From: Paenibacillus nasutitermitis
GTDB lineage: Bacteria > Bacillota > Bacilli > Paenibacillales > Paenibacillaceae
Assembly (NCBI RefSeq): GCF_014641075.1
Contig: NZ_BMHP01000013.1
Coordinates: 1 to 64,000 of the forward strand
DNA length: 64,000 bases
Direction of reading: 5' to 3'
How positions within the stretch are numbered: the first letter of the stretch is position 1; every line of letters begins with the position of its first letter. The position numbers were made by a program, and so were the translations under genes. The notes beneath the pieces were generated by a model. That model worked only from the letters and a program-made list of their open reading frames with translations. It was not told the DNA's origin and made no database searches. Below are positions 1 through 7,838 of this stretch, piece after piece.

Positions 1-42
1 CCTATTCAGTATCGCCAAGAAGCCCTTAAAAAGGTTGTCTGA
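1..42 (+). pseudogene. C-terminal tail of a possible IS3-family transposase (partial)
   Basis: The first 13 codons read PIQYRQEALKKVV and then TGA. A closing (S/T)P(V/I)QYR stretch a few residues before the stop is typical of the OrfB integrase-like transposase of IS3-family elements. The rest of the gene lies outside the window, so this rests on a very short stretch. If correct, an insertion sequence sits next to the left edge of the defence island. Confidence 0.4.
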
Positions 43-161
43 TTTACTGTTGACAATCCAGTGCCATAGTGCCTATCGAATTGACTTCGAACCTCATCCC
101 ATAACATTTGCCCATCCCCTTCATTGTGTATAGAATCGGATTCGGGTGAAGTATAAGGAAT

Positions 162-206
162 GAACCGAATTAATTACAAACTTGCATCTATTGTAAGATT
201 CGGTTC
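162..206. repeat. Interrupted inverted repeat (hairpin)
   Basis: GAACCGAAT (162-170) and TTACAA (174-179) pair with TTGTAA (191-196) and ATTCGGTTC (198-206), giving about 15 paired bases around an 11-nt loop. No T-tract follows, so this is not a standard intrinsic terminator. Otherwise 43-309 shows no convincing gene. Confidence 0.5.
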
Positions 207-309
207 CCATGGTTATTAGCGGTTTCACGTAAATTAACCTTGATTTTATTGGGTTTTTAAATGTAGTACAGGTTGGAAATATTGGTGATACAGTGGTCAA
301 AAATTAGGT

Positions 310-332
310 TTGATGTAAAATTGATGTAAAAA
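310..332. repeat. Left copy of 23-bp direct repeat (candidate island boundary)
   Basis: Two tandem copies of TTGATGTAAAA followed by one more A. An identical 23-bp sequence occurs at 54954-54976 in the same orientation, and the flanks do not match. Short identical repeats around a block of accessory genes are what site-specific integration leaves behind, but no integrase gene is visible in the window. Confidence 0.6.
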
Positions 333-412
333 TTGGGCGGATCTCTGCCTAAATGAACATATGAGATCAGAAAACTCATGAATCAAATTAACTTTTAATC
401 GAGGAGTGGAAT

Positions 413-577
413 ATGAGCAAAATAAAAATTCAGCTCGTTCCAGATAATTTTGAAGAAGTGCTTGAGCAAATTACGGATTCAGGACAAGCTGTGCTCACTT
501 CCCCTGTTGAAAGTGAAACGGAACTCGAGGAACTCCGCAAATCCATCCAGGATCATACTCAAGGACAAGGAATTTAG
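413..577 (+). CDS. Small acidic protein of unknown function (54 aa)
   Basis: ATG at 413 follows a good ribosome binding site (GAGGAGTGG, 401-409). The product begins MSKIKIQLVPDNFEEV and is rich in Glu and Gln, with no signal peptide or membrane segment. I do not recognise the family. It is the first gene inside the left direct repeat. After its stop, another frame stays open to about 687 but has no start codon, so it is not called. A terminator follows at 689-724, so this is probably a single-gene transcript. Confidence 0.55.
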   Translation: MSKIKIQLVPDNFEEVLEQITDSGQAVLTSPVESETELEELRKSIQDHTQGQGI

Positions 578-688
578 TCATAAGTAAAGGCAGGATTATA
601 TTAGGGGCAGATCATGGTGCAGTAACTTATCGATCAGACTCCATACCTTCGTGGATTGAATGCATTGTACAGAAATTGAATCCTTAGT

Positions 689-724
689 AAGAACAGGCCC
701 TGCAAGTAGGTCTGTTCTTTTCTT
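689..724 (+). terminator. Intrinsic terminator after the 54-aa gene
   Basis: AAGAACAGGCC (689-699) pairs with GGTCTGTTCTT (709-719), with one G-U pair, and a T-rich run follows. It separates the small gene from the WYL regulator. Confidence 0.8.
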
Positions 725-826
725 AATATTAGGAAATTTTATCGATTCAACTTCATAGATCATCCGAACCATGATACGATAATGCTAATGGACATTACCA
801 ACTATGGGAAATTGAGGGGGATTAAC

Positions 827-1777
827 TTGGTAGATAAAGTGATTCGTATTTTTAAAATGATCAATGCCATTCAAGCGAACCCCGGCATTTCCGCAAACGA
901 TCTTGCTTTTAAGTGTGAAGTGGACATACGGACGATCTATCGGGATTTAAGAGTGCTCGACTTGATAGCCCCCATAACCAATGATGGAAAGGGGAAGGGC
1001 TACAGGTTTATGGGCAAGTTCTCTATGTATCCGCTAAATTTTTCGGAGCAGGAGGCATTAGTATTTTCGCTGCTTCCTTCTGTATTGGACGAAGATAAGC
1101 TCCCGCCTGGTTTCCAGACGGCTTATGATAAAGTCATGGCAACGCATTTCAAGGAAAAATCCAAGCAGATTAACATCATCGAAGATATCGCGAGCATCAT
1201 TCAAATGGGTTCGCCCGCATACCGTAAAGAAAGCCCGAACTTCTTGCAGCCAATCATCCAAGCGATATTGGAGCAAAAGACAATCGATACAGTTTATCAC
1301 ACTCAGTACCGAAATGAAACGACGGAACGAAAAATTGACCCTTATTATCTCGTTCCGCGTGAACGACTGTTTTACCTATTCGGCTATTGTCATTTAAAGA
1401 AGGGGATAAGGACGTTCCGGATCAGCCGTTTTCAAAAGGTAGAAATTACGGAACAGTCATTCGACAAAGGCGATTTCAACATTAAGCAATATTTAAAAAA
1501 CACGTGGTCGATCGATCGCGGGGAAAAGAATATGGCGTTCAAAGTTCGGTTTTCCGCCGATGTGGCCCGGTACATAAAGGAAGAGGATCTATTCGTTCAT
1601 CCGCGTATGAAGGATCAGAAGGACGGAAGCCTTATTTTCGAAGTGACCGTTAATAATGAAAAAGAGTTTCTGAAATGGGTACTCCAATACGGGCCTTCTG
1701 CGGAAATCCTTGAACCTAAATCGGTACGGGATTCGCTCAAGGCTCAATTATCGCAGTGGGTCAACATGTATCAATAG
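827..1777 (+). CDS. WYL-domain transcriptional regulator with N-terminal HTH
   Basis: DeoR/YafY-type regulator of about 316 aa. Residues 1-60 form a helix-turn-helix (ISANDLAFKCEVDIRTIYRDLRVL). The WYL sensor domain follows the HTH and a linker (IDPYYLVPRERLFYLFGY, then FRISRFQKVEI), and the C-terminus looks like a WCX extension. I chose TTG at 827 because GAGGGGG (814-820) lies 6 nt upstream; an upstream ATG at 782 has no such site. WYL regulators such as BrxR/CapW control BREX and other defence loci by sensing a ligand or nucleic acid, so this gene at the island edge may repress one or more of the systems downstream. That last point is inference. Confidence 0.85.
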   Translation: MVDKVIRIFKMINAIQANPGISANDLAFKCEVDIRTIYRDLRVLDLIAPITNDGKGKGYRFMGKFSMYPLNFSEQEALVFSLLPSVLDEDKLPPGFQTAYDKVMATHFKEKSKQINIIEDIASIIQMGSPAYRKESPNFLQPIIQAILEQKTIDTVYHTQYRNETTERKIDPYYLVPRERLFYLFGYCHLKKGIRTFRISRFQKVEITEQSFDKGDFNIKQYLKNTWSIDRGEKNMAFKVRFSADVARYIKEEDLFVHPRMKDQKDGSLIFEVTVNNEKEFLKWVLQYGPSAEILEPKSVRDSLKAQLSQWVNMYQ

Positions 1778-1796
1778 CTATACAGGAGAGGAACAG

Positions 1797-1829
1797 CCTC
1801 GCTTCTACTTTGAAGCGGGGTTTATTTTT
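1797..1829 (+). terminator. Intrinsic terminator after the WYL regulator
   Basis: CCTCGCTTC (1797-1805) pairs with GAAGCGGGG (1812-1820) around a 6-nt loop and is followed by TTTATTTTT. The regulator is therefore probably transcribed alone. Confidence 0.85.
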
Positions 1830-1830
1830 G

Positions 1831-1844
1831 CGAACGTTTATTCG
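1831..1844. promoter_or_regulatory. LexA-box-like site
   Basis: CGAACGTTTATTCG differs by one base from the Gram-positive SOS box CGAACNNNNGTTCG. It lies between the preceding terminator and the gene at 1913. A related sequence with the same CTGACA downstream lies at 39410. One mismatch in a short palindrome is weak evidence. Confidence 0.25.
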
Positions 1845-1912
1845 CTGACAAATAGGTGCCAAATAGAAACTTTAAGATACAAGTACAAAGACGAGACGAG
1901 GAGGCATCGACC

Positions 1913-2266
1913 ATGAAGCTCATCATAACGAAACACGCATTTGAACGTTATCGTGAGAGAGCAGCGGTATACCGCGGCGACTTTAATAGTTTTCAAAATC
2001 AGCTTCAAAAGTTAACACGGGGAGAATTGTGTTTCTTAGAGTGGCAAGACAAGCCGGTCGTGTATTTCAACCAGTCATATTGGCGTTACGTGCGTTGCGA
2101 GAAAAAGAACGAAATCACACTTGTCACATGTTTGGGTATTTTGGAATTCATCAGTAACGATAAATGGTCGAGACTAGATTCATTTAGAAATAGACGAGCG
2201 AGTCAGAAAATCATGAAAACCATTCGGAGGAAGCGGAACTACAGTGAGTCAAGCCATATCTTTTAA
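1913..2266 (+). CDS. Small basic protein of unknown function (117 aa)
   Basis: ATG at 1913 follows GAGGAGG with good spacing. The product starts MKLIITKHAFERYRERA and is rich in Arg, Lys, Phe and Tyr, with a strongly basic C-terminus (IRRKRNY). HAFERYRER resembles the start of small phage or plasmid proteins, but I cannot assign a family. Its last 23 bases overlap the start of the broken vWA gene at 2244, which suggests they were once translationally coupled. Confidence 0.6.
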   Translation: MKLIITKHAFERYRERAAVYRGDFNSFQNQLQKLTRGELCFLEWQDKPVVYFNQSYWRYVRCEKKNEITLVTCLGILEFISNDKWSRLDSFRNRRASQKIMKTIRRKRNYSESSHIF

Positions 2267-3472
2267 TCATTTAATCATGCTTGGAGCAAAGTTTATTTAC
2301 CGATCGGCGGAGCCGAAAAAGTGTACTTGCTTATCGAAGCGAAGGGAAACGAAAGGGAGAAGGCACTAATTCGGTCACCGATCAATTTGTCTCTTGTGCT
2401 TGACCGAAGCGGGTCCATGTCTGGAGAACCGTTAATGTACAGCAAGAAAGCTTGCCAATTCGTCGCCGATCAAATGAATGTATTCGATCTGCTAAGTCTC
2501 GTTGCTTTTGATGATCAAATTCAGACGATTATTCCCCCTTCCAAAATCACGCACAAGGATTTGATCAAGCATCGCATCGAATCCATCGAAACGGGAGGAA
2601 TGACCAACCTCAGCGGCGCAACACGCTCGGAAGAACAAGCCGGACGGAATGGTCAATCGGGTCATTTTGCTATCCGATGGCCACGCGAACGAAGGGATTA
2701 CGGATAAGCAAAAGCTCTTCGCGATTGCAAAAGAATATCGTTCTTCAGGAGTAGGATCAGTACGATGGGGGTTGGCGATGGTTTCGATGAGGAGTTAATG
2801 GAAGGCATCGCCGAACATGGTGGCGGTAATTTCTATTATATCGATAAGGCTGACGGCATTCCCAAGATTTTTGAGCAGGAGTTCTTGCTATCGGTGGTTG
2901 CCCAGAATGTTAAACTTACGCTTAATCCTCCGGAAGGCACTCAAATTGTTGCTATCTACGGATATCCGGTAGAGGAGCAGTCAGGCAAGCCGGTTCTCCA
3001 ATTAGGAGACATATATCACAACGAGGTAAAATCCATTCTTGTCGAGCTGGCATTCTACCCGCACATCCAAGGCGAACATACCGTGATTCAATTGAACTGG
3101 AACTACATTGATGTTACGGAGAGAGCCGTTGCATGCAGCACCCAGATTGATGTATCTGCTTCGTTCACAATGGATATCAATCTGATAAACGAACCTGGCA
3201 GTGCCATAGTAGAGCAGCAGGTCGAATTAACGAAGTCGGCTAAGGTCATCGAGGATGCCATGGTGGCTTTCGACAATGGCGACATGGAACACGGGCAGAA
3301 GCTGCTGAAAGTTCAAGCGGATCAAATGCTACAAATGTCGATTGCAATGAACAGTCCGATTACGGCGGAAGAGTCAGCGAAGCTTTACAGCCAGCTAGAC
3401 ATTTTCGAATACTCGAGTAAAAAGCGTAAGGAGCTTAACCAGGAGAAGTATCGCAGGATGAAAAGAAAGTAA
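2244..3472 (+). pseudogene. vWA-domain protein, inactivated by multiple frameshifts
   Basis: The pieces together encode a von Willebrand factor A protein: an N-terminal PIGGAEKVYLLIEAKG segment, the MIDAS motif DRSGSMSGEP, a Thr-containing TNLSG motif, the ILLSDGHANEG strand, then TMGVGDGFDEELMEG and a C-terminal beta-rich and helical region. Three frame changes break it. First, an 8-bp tandem duplication of TTAATCAT (2263-2270 and 2271-2278) follows the GTG start. Second, a deletion with frameshift lies near 2615-2625, just after TNLSG. Third, a small indel lies near 2751-2763. Without the duplication the reading runs straight from SQAISFNH into AWSKVYLP. vWA proteins bind divalent metal and partner proteins; no intact product is expected. 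Confidence 0.85.
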
Positions 3473-3492
3473 AAGAGAGGGGCTACATATCC

Positions 3493-4332
3493 ATGACATC
3501 ATTTTTAATGGTAATCTTCACATTATTGTTTTTCGCATCGATCGCCGGTATCATCAACCCCAAAATGTTCGACAAGCTATTCAAGCGAAGGGTTAAACGT
3601 TGGATGTTCGCGGTCGGTACTGTTGTTCTACTCCTATTGATTGGTGTTACTGCGCCGAGTGACCCAGAAACGGAGGCGGCTAGCGTTGCGAGCGTAACAT
3701 CCTCTGCTGAAAGATCCCAGGCCAAGGTAGACGCGGACGCAAAAGCTAAAGAGGATGCAGACGCGCAGGCGAAGAAAGAATCAGATTCCAAGACGAAAGA
3801 AGAGGCTAAGCAGAAAGAGAAAGAAGATAAGGTAAAGGCTGAGGCTGCGGAGAAGGCGGCGAAGGAAGCTGAAAAGGCCAAAAAGGAAGAGGAAGAGAAG
3901 GCAGCCGCTCTGGAATTGGCTAAAAATCCTGACTGGGATAAATCTGAAATGGATGCATTGAAAAACGGAAATCCACAATTAGCTTTTCAAATGCTTGAGG
4001 CAATCGGAGATACGGCCGTCACCCCAACAACTGTAAAGGCAGGTTCAGTGTTTAAAGCCCCCTGGAACTATTATGGAAAGCCTATCCAATTTACGGTGGA
4101 TGTGGCGATCGTTCAGGACTACCCGCCAGACGGCGACAACTATATTAAATCCGAGGTTGTAGGTCAGACTCCGGACGGAACGATCTTAGACATCTTTAGT
4201 ATGGTTGGAAGCGGCGATATTCAAGTTGGAGATCAGATTACAGTGGTTGCTTACCCTGTCGGGATTGTATCGGTCGATAATAAATTAGGCGGACAAACGG
4301 ATCAACTGGCACTTGTAACAAACAAGCTGTAA
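3493..4332 (+). CDS. Membrane-anchored protein with Lys/Glu/Ala coiled coil and OB-like C-terminal domain
   Basis: 279 aa. Two hydrophobic segments (about residues 1-20 and 37-53, MFAVGTVVLLLLIGV) are followed by a charged coiled coil rich in Lys, Glu and Ala (about 70-145). A soluble domain of about 130 residues follows, with beta-strand-rich text such as PIQFTVDVAIVQDYPP and GDQITVVAYPVG that resembles an OB fold. The coiled coil and C-terminal domain are probably extracellular. AGAGAGGGG-like sequence lies about 10 nt before the ATG. The gene sits 20 bp after the broken vWA gene and ends at a terminator. The function is unknown. Confidence 0.7.
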   Translation: MTSFLMVIFTLLFFASIAGIINPKMFDKLFKRRVKRWMFAVGTVVLLLLIGVTAPSDPETEAASVASVTSSAERSQAKVDADAKAKEDADAQAKKESDSKTKEEAKQKEKEDKVKAEAAEKAAKEAEKAKKEEEEKAAALELAKNPDWDKSEMDALKNGNPQLAFQMLEAIGDTAVTPTTVKAGSVFKAPWNYYGKPIQFTVDVAIVQDYPPDGDNYIKSEVVGQTPDGTILDIFSMVGSGDIQVGDQITVVAYPVGIVSVDNKLGGQTDQLALVTNKL

Positions 4333-4340
4333 TCGAAGTA

Positions 4341-4372
4341 GGCACCGGTTATTCGCCGGTGTCTTGATTTTC
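4341..4372 (+). terminator. Intrinsic terminator after the membrane protein
   Basis: GGCACCGG (4341-4348) pairs with CCGGTGTC (4356-4363) and a T-rich tail follows. Confidence 0.8.
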
Positions 4373-4430
4373 CGATTACAGGAAGGAAAGGGGGTAACTC
4401 TCAGCGAATGTAGGTATATTGGATTATGAA
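4366..4430. repeat. Hairpin-TATTGGAT repeat, copy 1
   Basis: Begins with a small TTCC...GGAA hairpin (TTCCGATTACAGGAA), then a G-rich stretch, then 37 nt after GGAAGG the sequence ATTGGATTAT. A diverged second copy with the same internal spacing lies at 4880-4944. The block 4407-4427 matches 4921-4941 with one mismatch. Related but more diverged elements lie at 24170 and 24411. Confidence 0.5.
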
Positions 4431-4523
4431 ATAGGGGCTTGCAGGTGAATTGGGTCGTCTATTCGACAAAATAAGTAATTGCTCTATGACGAGCAAGACA
4501 AATCAGTAGGGAGGATCAAGACC

Positions 4524-4855
4524 TTGCATGTAATTGAGACGTGGAATCGAATTATCGAGCGTGCTAATTGCCAACCTTTTGAGATTCACACCGTCCCACA
4601 AAACAAAAGGGCACCATTATGGTTTCGAGTCAGTACGGATGGAACTACACTTATCATCAGTCAAGCAAAGGATAACGTACCAAGTTCCACTCTGAAAGTG
4701 CCCAGGAAATTACATTCAAAGAATTCGAAAGAATATATCCCTATTATCATTTACGGCTTCAGGGGGCTTCTGTAAGTCAGGAAGTTATGAGTAAATCGGT
4801 AAATTCGGTTTACATTTATGGGTTAATTGCAGATGGCTTATTGAATCCTGCTTGA
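4524..4855 (+). pseudogene. Small unknown gene with a single-base frameshift
   Basis: TTG at 4524 follows GGGAGG with good spacing. The frame reads LHVIETWNRIIERANCQPFE and onward to about 4695. A one-base loss near CCCAGG (about 4690-4700) moves the natural continuation (EITFKEFERIYPYYHLRLQG, then VNSVYIYGLIADGLL) into the next frame, which ends at TGA 4853-4855. Without correction the protein stops at 4775 with an unlikely tail. No family was recognised. The gene lies between the two copies of the hairpin repeat. A sequencing error cannot be excluded. Confidence 0.6.
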
Positions 4856-4879
4856 TCCCGACCAAGGTATTTGCCACCT

Positions 4880-4944
4880 TTATTTCCGGTTAGTGGAAGG
4901 GAAGAAGGTGTGTTTTAGACAATGTAGGTCTATTGGATTATTCG
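4880..4944. repeat. Hairpin-TATTGGAT repeat, copy 2
   Basis: Diverged direct copy of 4366-4430: a TTCCGGTTAGTGGAA hairpin, GGAAGG at 4895, then ATTGGATTAT 37 nt later. It ends directly before the ribosome binding site of the AddB-like gene, so it may be that operon's regulatory leader. Confidence 0.5.
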
Positions 4945-4961
4945 CTCGAGGAGGCTTTATC

Positions 4962-7838
4962 ATGGATTTGATCGATCGGTTGTATCAGAAAATAAAAGAG
5001 GCTCCTTTGACTCCGAAAGTGTTGTTGGCCAGATCCTACGCGCAAGGACACCAAATCCTCGAGCAGCTATGTAAGTGTTACGGAGCTTTTTTTAACATAG
5101 AAGTGCAGACTCTTCGCAGTATAGTGACCGCAAATGCAAAGGCAGAGCAGTTCCGCAGAAAAATCAGTTTGCTCGAAGAGGAGCAGGCTGTTTGGGTAGT
5201 TCGTCAGCTGATGAAGCAATTCGCCGTGGAGAATCCGGCGAGTTATATAAGCGACTCCATGTTGAAGCCCGGTATAGTGAACAAAGTAAATCTTGCCATA
5301 CTCGATATGCGGCTAGCTGGTATTCGTTCTGACGAAGTAAAAGCGGAGCATTTCACGAATCTGCATAAAGGCCAATATTTGAAAAGGTTGCTCGCAACAT
5401 ATGAAACGTATCTGCGGGAAAACGCCCGGATGGATGTTGCCGGATTGGCGGAGTACTTAAAACCAGGGGCGGACGATACCGTCTATCTGGCACTTACGCC
5501 AACAGGGTGGACATGGGCGGAGCAGAGCATGATCCACAAGTTGTCGGGAGATCGTCTTTGTTTCCTTGAATCGGATGCTCCCTTTTATATAAACGAAGAT
5601 TTTTCAACAAATAGTTTCACGATGTTTCGTGCGACCGGAAGTTTAGCGGAAGTCAGAGAGGGATTCCGCAGAATAATATCGGACCGCGTGGCTCTTGATC
5701 GGATGGAAATCATTTTGTCTGATTATGAGCACTTTGCACCCATTGTTCACTCGCATGCCGAAGCACTGGGCATCGACTATACGCTCTCGAACGGGCTTCC
5801 ACTTGTATTTTGTGATGCCGGAAAAGCGGCTGTAGGTATACTTGATTGGATTGCAGAAGGCTTCCCGGTAAAGAGGCTTGCGGAGATGCTGCGACATGGC
5901 TATATCTCGTTTTCAGATGAACGTTGGTCTCGATCCGATTGGGTTCGCTTGCTGGAGAAGTCCGGGATTGGTTGGGGCATTGAAAGGTATCTTACTATAC
6001 TTCGCCCAGAAAGACTGAGTGATGAAGAGCGGGAGCAAGGCACTGCTTTATATACTTACTTGAAAGATTGGTTTGATCGGCTTCCCGAAGGTAATGAATG
6101 GAATCCACTTTTACTGTTAAGGTGGGTGTCAGATTTTGTTCAGAAATATGTGCCTGCACGGTCACTGGATGATGCTAACGTAGGGGCAACGCTGAAGGAG
6201 ATGACTAAACGTTACTCAACAAGTCCATCTGAACCTATGCAGATAGATTTGGCTGTCCAATACGTGAAAGAGATGTTAGCTGGAATTCGTATTCGCGCCA
6301 CGGCAACACCGAAACCAGGTGCGATTCATATTAGCTCTTTACAAAACGGCGGATGGAGCGGGAGAGAGCGGACTTGGATCGTGGGTATGGACGAGAGGAT
6401 TTGGAGTATATCTGCAGTGCAAGATCCTCTTCTCTTGGACCAAGAACGAGTTATGCTGTCTAGGCACTTGGAGCCAACCCATGAACATGGTGAGTCCCGA
6501 CTGTCGCAAATTCGAGGTGAGATCTGGTTAAGCTATTCCTCTTATGATATAGGCGAGCAAAAGAGCCAAGGTCCGGCTTTTGAAATGCTTCAAGTTCTGC
6601 GTTTGCAGTCAGGGGATTCGTCATTAGATTTTGGAGCATTAGAGCATTCTTTAGGTGAGCCTTACAGTGTAATGGATATCATGCATGCAGCCGAATTATT
6701 TACTCCGATTGACGGAATCGATGCGTGGGCTCGACTGCTGCAGGACCCAAGGAGCAAACGCAAGGATGGGTGGCAGGCAATGCTTCAAACATATCCTGCT
6801 CTTGCCGCGGGGTATCAAGCTCAAACTTTCCGTCTGGATGAGAAGGTCTCAGCTTATGATGGTTGGTTGGAGATCGATCCTTCCACAATTACTAATGACT
6901 TAGAAGAGGTTCAACGCCGCGATACTATTAGTGTAAGTCAGTTAGAGAAATATGCGAGCTGTGGGCTGCAATACTATTTTTACTACATCTTGAAACTTCG
7001 TCCGAAGGAAATTGTAGAGCTCGATCGGACCCGCTGGCTGCAAGCAAGCGAAAGAGGCTCCTTGCTGCATGACGTTTTCAGAAGGTATTTAGAGGATGTT
7101 ACTGATAAGGGAACGAAACCCGCAATGCATGACAGAGGCCGATTGATTGAAATTATGGAAACGGTGATCGAGGAGAATGCGCTGTCCATCCCCGCCCCTA
7201 GTATGCATGTATTCGCCAAGGAATGTGAGGAAATCCGGAGAGATGTAGAAGTCTTTTATCTCAATGAAGTCGGCAAAACAGATCAACCTTGCTTCTTCGA
7301 ATTGGAGCTCGCGACGCATGATGGAGAGCCAATGGAGATTCATTTGTCGGGCGACATTCGTTTTCAGCTGAAAGGTTTCGTCGACCGGGTTGATCGGACT
7401 GGGCCTCACGAATACCGAATTATCGATTATAAAACGGGCAGCACAAGCAAGTACAAGGCTTTAGAATATTTCAGCGGCGGAACACAGCTGCAGCATGCTA
7501 TATATTCAATCGCTGTAGAACAATGGCTTCACGAAGCGGGGGTGGACCCCGAAGCCAAGGTTACTGAGGCGGAATATTATTTTCCAACGGAGCGTGGGCG
7601 TGGCGAGTATGTAAGAAGAACCCAGAATCGAAGGGAAGAGTTGACTGCCATCATTGCAAATTTGCTGGAATCCCGGAATAGAGGGATCTACGTTCCGGCT
7701 AGGGATTCGAAGGTCTGTGGGTGGTGTGACTACCAGACCGTGTGTGGATCTCATTCGGAGTGGATGGCGGGCAAACGTGATTCGTCTTTAAATGCTGATA
7801 TATTAAGCACGCTGCTGGAGGTGGAGAGGATTGGCTGA
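4962..7838 (+). CDS. AddB-like PD-(D/E)XK nuclease with iron-sulfur cysteines
   Basis: 958 aa. The C-terminal third is a RecB-type nuclease: SQLEKYASCGLQYYF near residue 666, GSLLHDVF, the GFVDRVDR strand, catalytic DYKTG near 822, and QLQHAIYSIA. A terminal CGWCDYQTVC motif (about 917-926) pairs with the earlier Cys as in the AddB 4Fe-4S cluster. The N-terminal two thirds resemble an inactive helicase fold, but the usual GxGKT Walker A is absent at the start (PKVLLARSYAQGHQ). I chose ATG 4962 for its CGAGGAGG site; an upstream in-frame start at 4893 has none. It overlaps the next gene by 8 nt, so the two are coupled and likely form a heterodimeric helicase-nuclease. It is less A+T-rich by eye than the BREX block. 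Host addB would normally be elsewhere. Confidence 0.85.
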   Translation: MDLIDRLYQKIKEAPLTPKVLLARSYAQGHQILEQLCKCYGAFFNIEVQTLRSIVTANAKAEQFRRKISLLEEEQAVWVVRQLMKQFAVENPASYISDSMLKPGIVNKVNLAILDMRLAGIRSDEVKAEHFTNLHKGQYLKRLLATYETYLRENARMDVAGLAEYLKPGADDTVYLALTPTGWTWAEQSMIHKLSGDRLCFLESDAPFYINEDFSTNSFTMFRATGSLAEVREGFRRIISDRVALDRMEIILSDYEHFAPIVHSHAEALGIDYTLSNGLPLVFCDAGKAAVGILDWIAEGFPVKRLAEMLRHGYISFSDERWSRSDWVRLLEKSGIGWGIERYLTILRPERLSDEEREQGTALYTYLKDWFDRLPEGNEWNPLLLLRWVSDFVQKYVPARSLDDANVGATLKEMTKRYSTSPSEPMQIDLAVQYVKEMLAGIRIRATATPKPGAIHISSLQNGGWSGRERTWIVGMDERIWSISAVQDPLLLDQERVMLSRHLEPTHEHGESRLSQIRGEIWLSYSSYDIGEQKSQGPAFEMLQVLRLQSGDSSLDFGALEHSLGEPYSVMDIMHAAELFTPIDGIDAWARLLQDPRSKRKDGWQAMLQTYPALAAGYQAQTFRLDEKVSAYDGWLEIDPSTITNDLEEVQRRDTISVSQLEKYASCGLQYYFYYILKLRPKEIVELDRTRWLQASERGSLLHDVFRRYLEDVTDKGTKPAMHDRGRLIEIMETVIEENALSIPAPSMHVFAKECEEIRRDVEVFYLNEVGKTDQPCFFELELATHDGEPMEIHLSGDIRFQLKGFVDRVDRTGPHEYRIIDYKTGSTSKYKALEYFSGGTQLQHAIYSIAVEQWLHEAGVDPEAKVTEAEYYFPTERGRGEYVRRTQNRREELTAIIANLLESRNRGIYVPARDSKVCGWCDYQTVCGSHSEWMAGKRDSSLNADILSTLLEVERIG

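Noticed and set aside
782..826. Upstream start (ATG 782) for the WYL regulator
   Set aside because: No Shine-Dalgarno sequence; TTG 827 has GAGGGGG at 6 nt and begins at the expected start of the helix-turn-helix domain.
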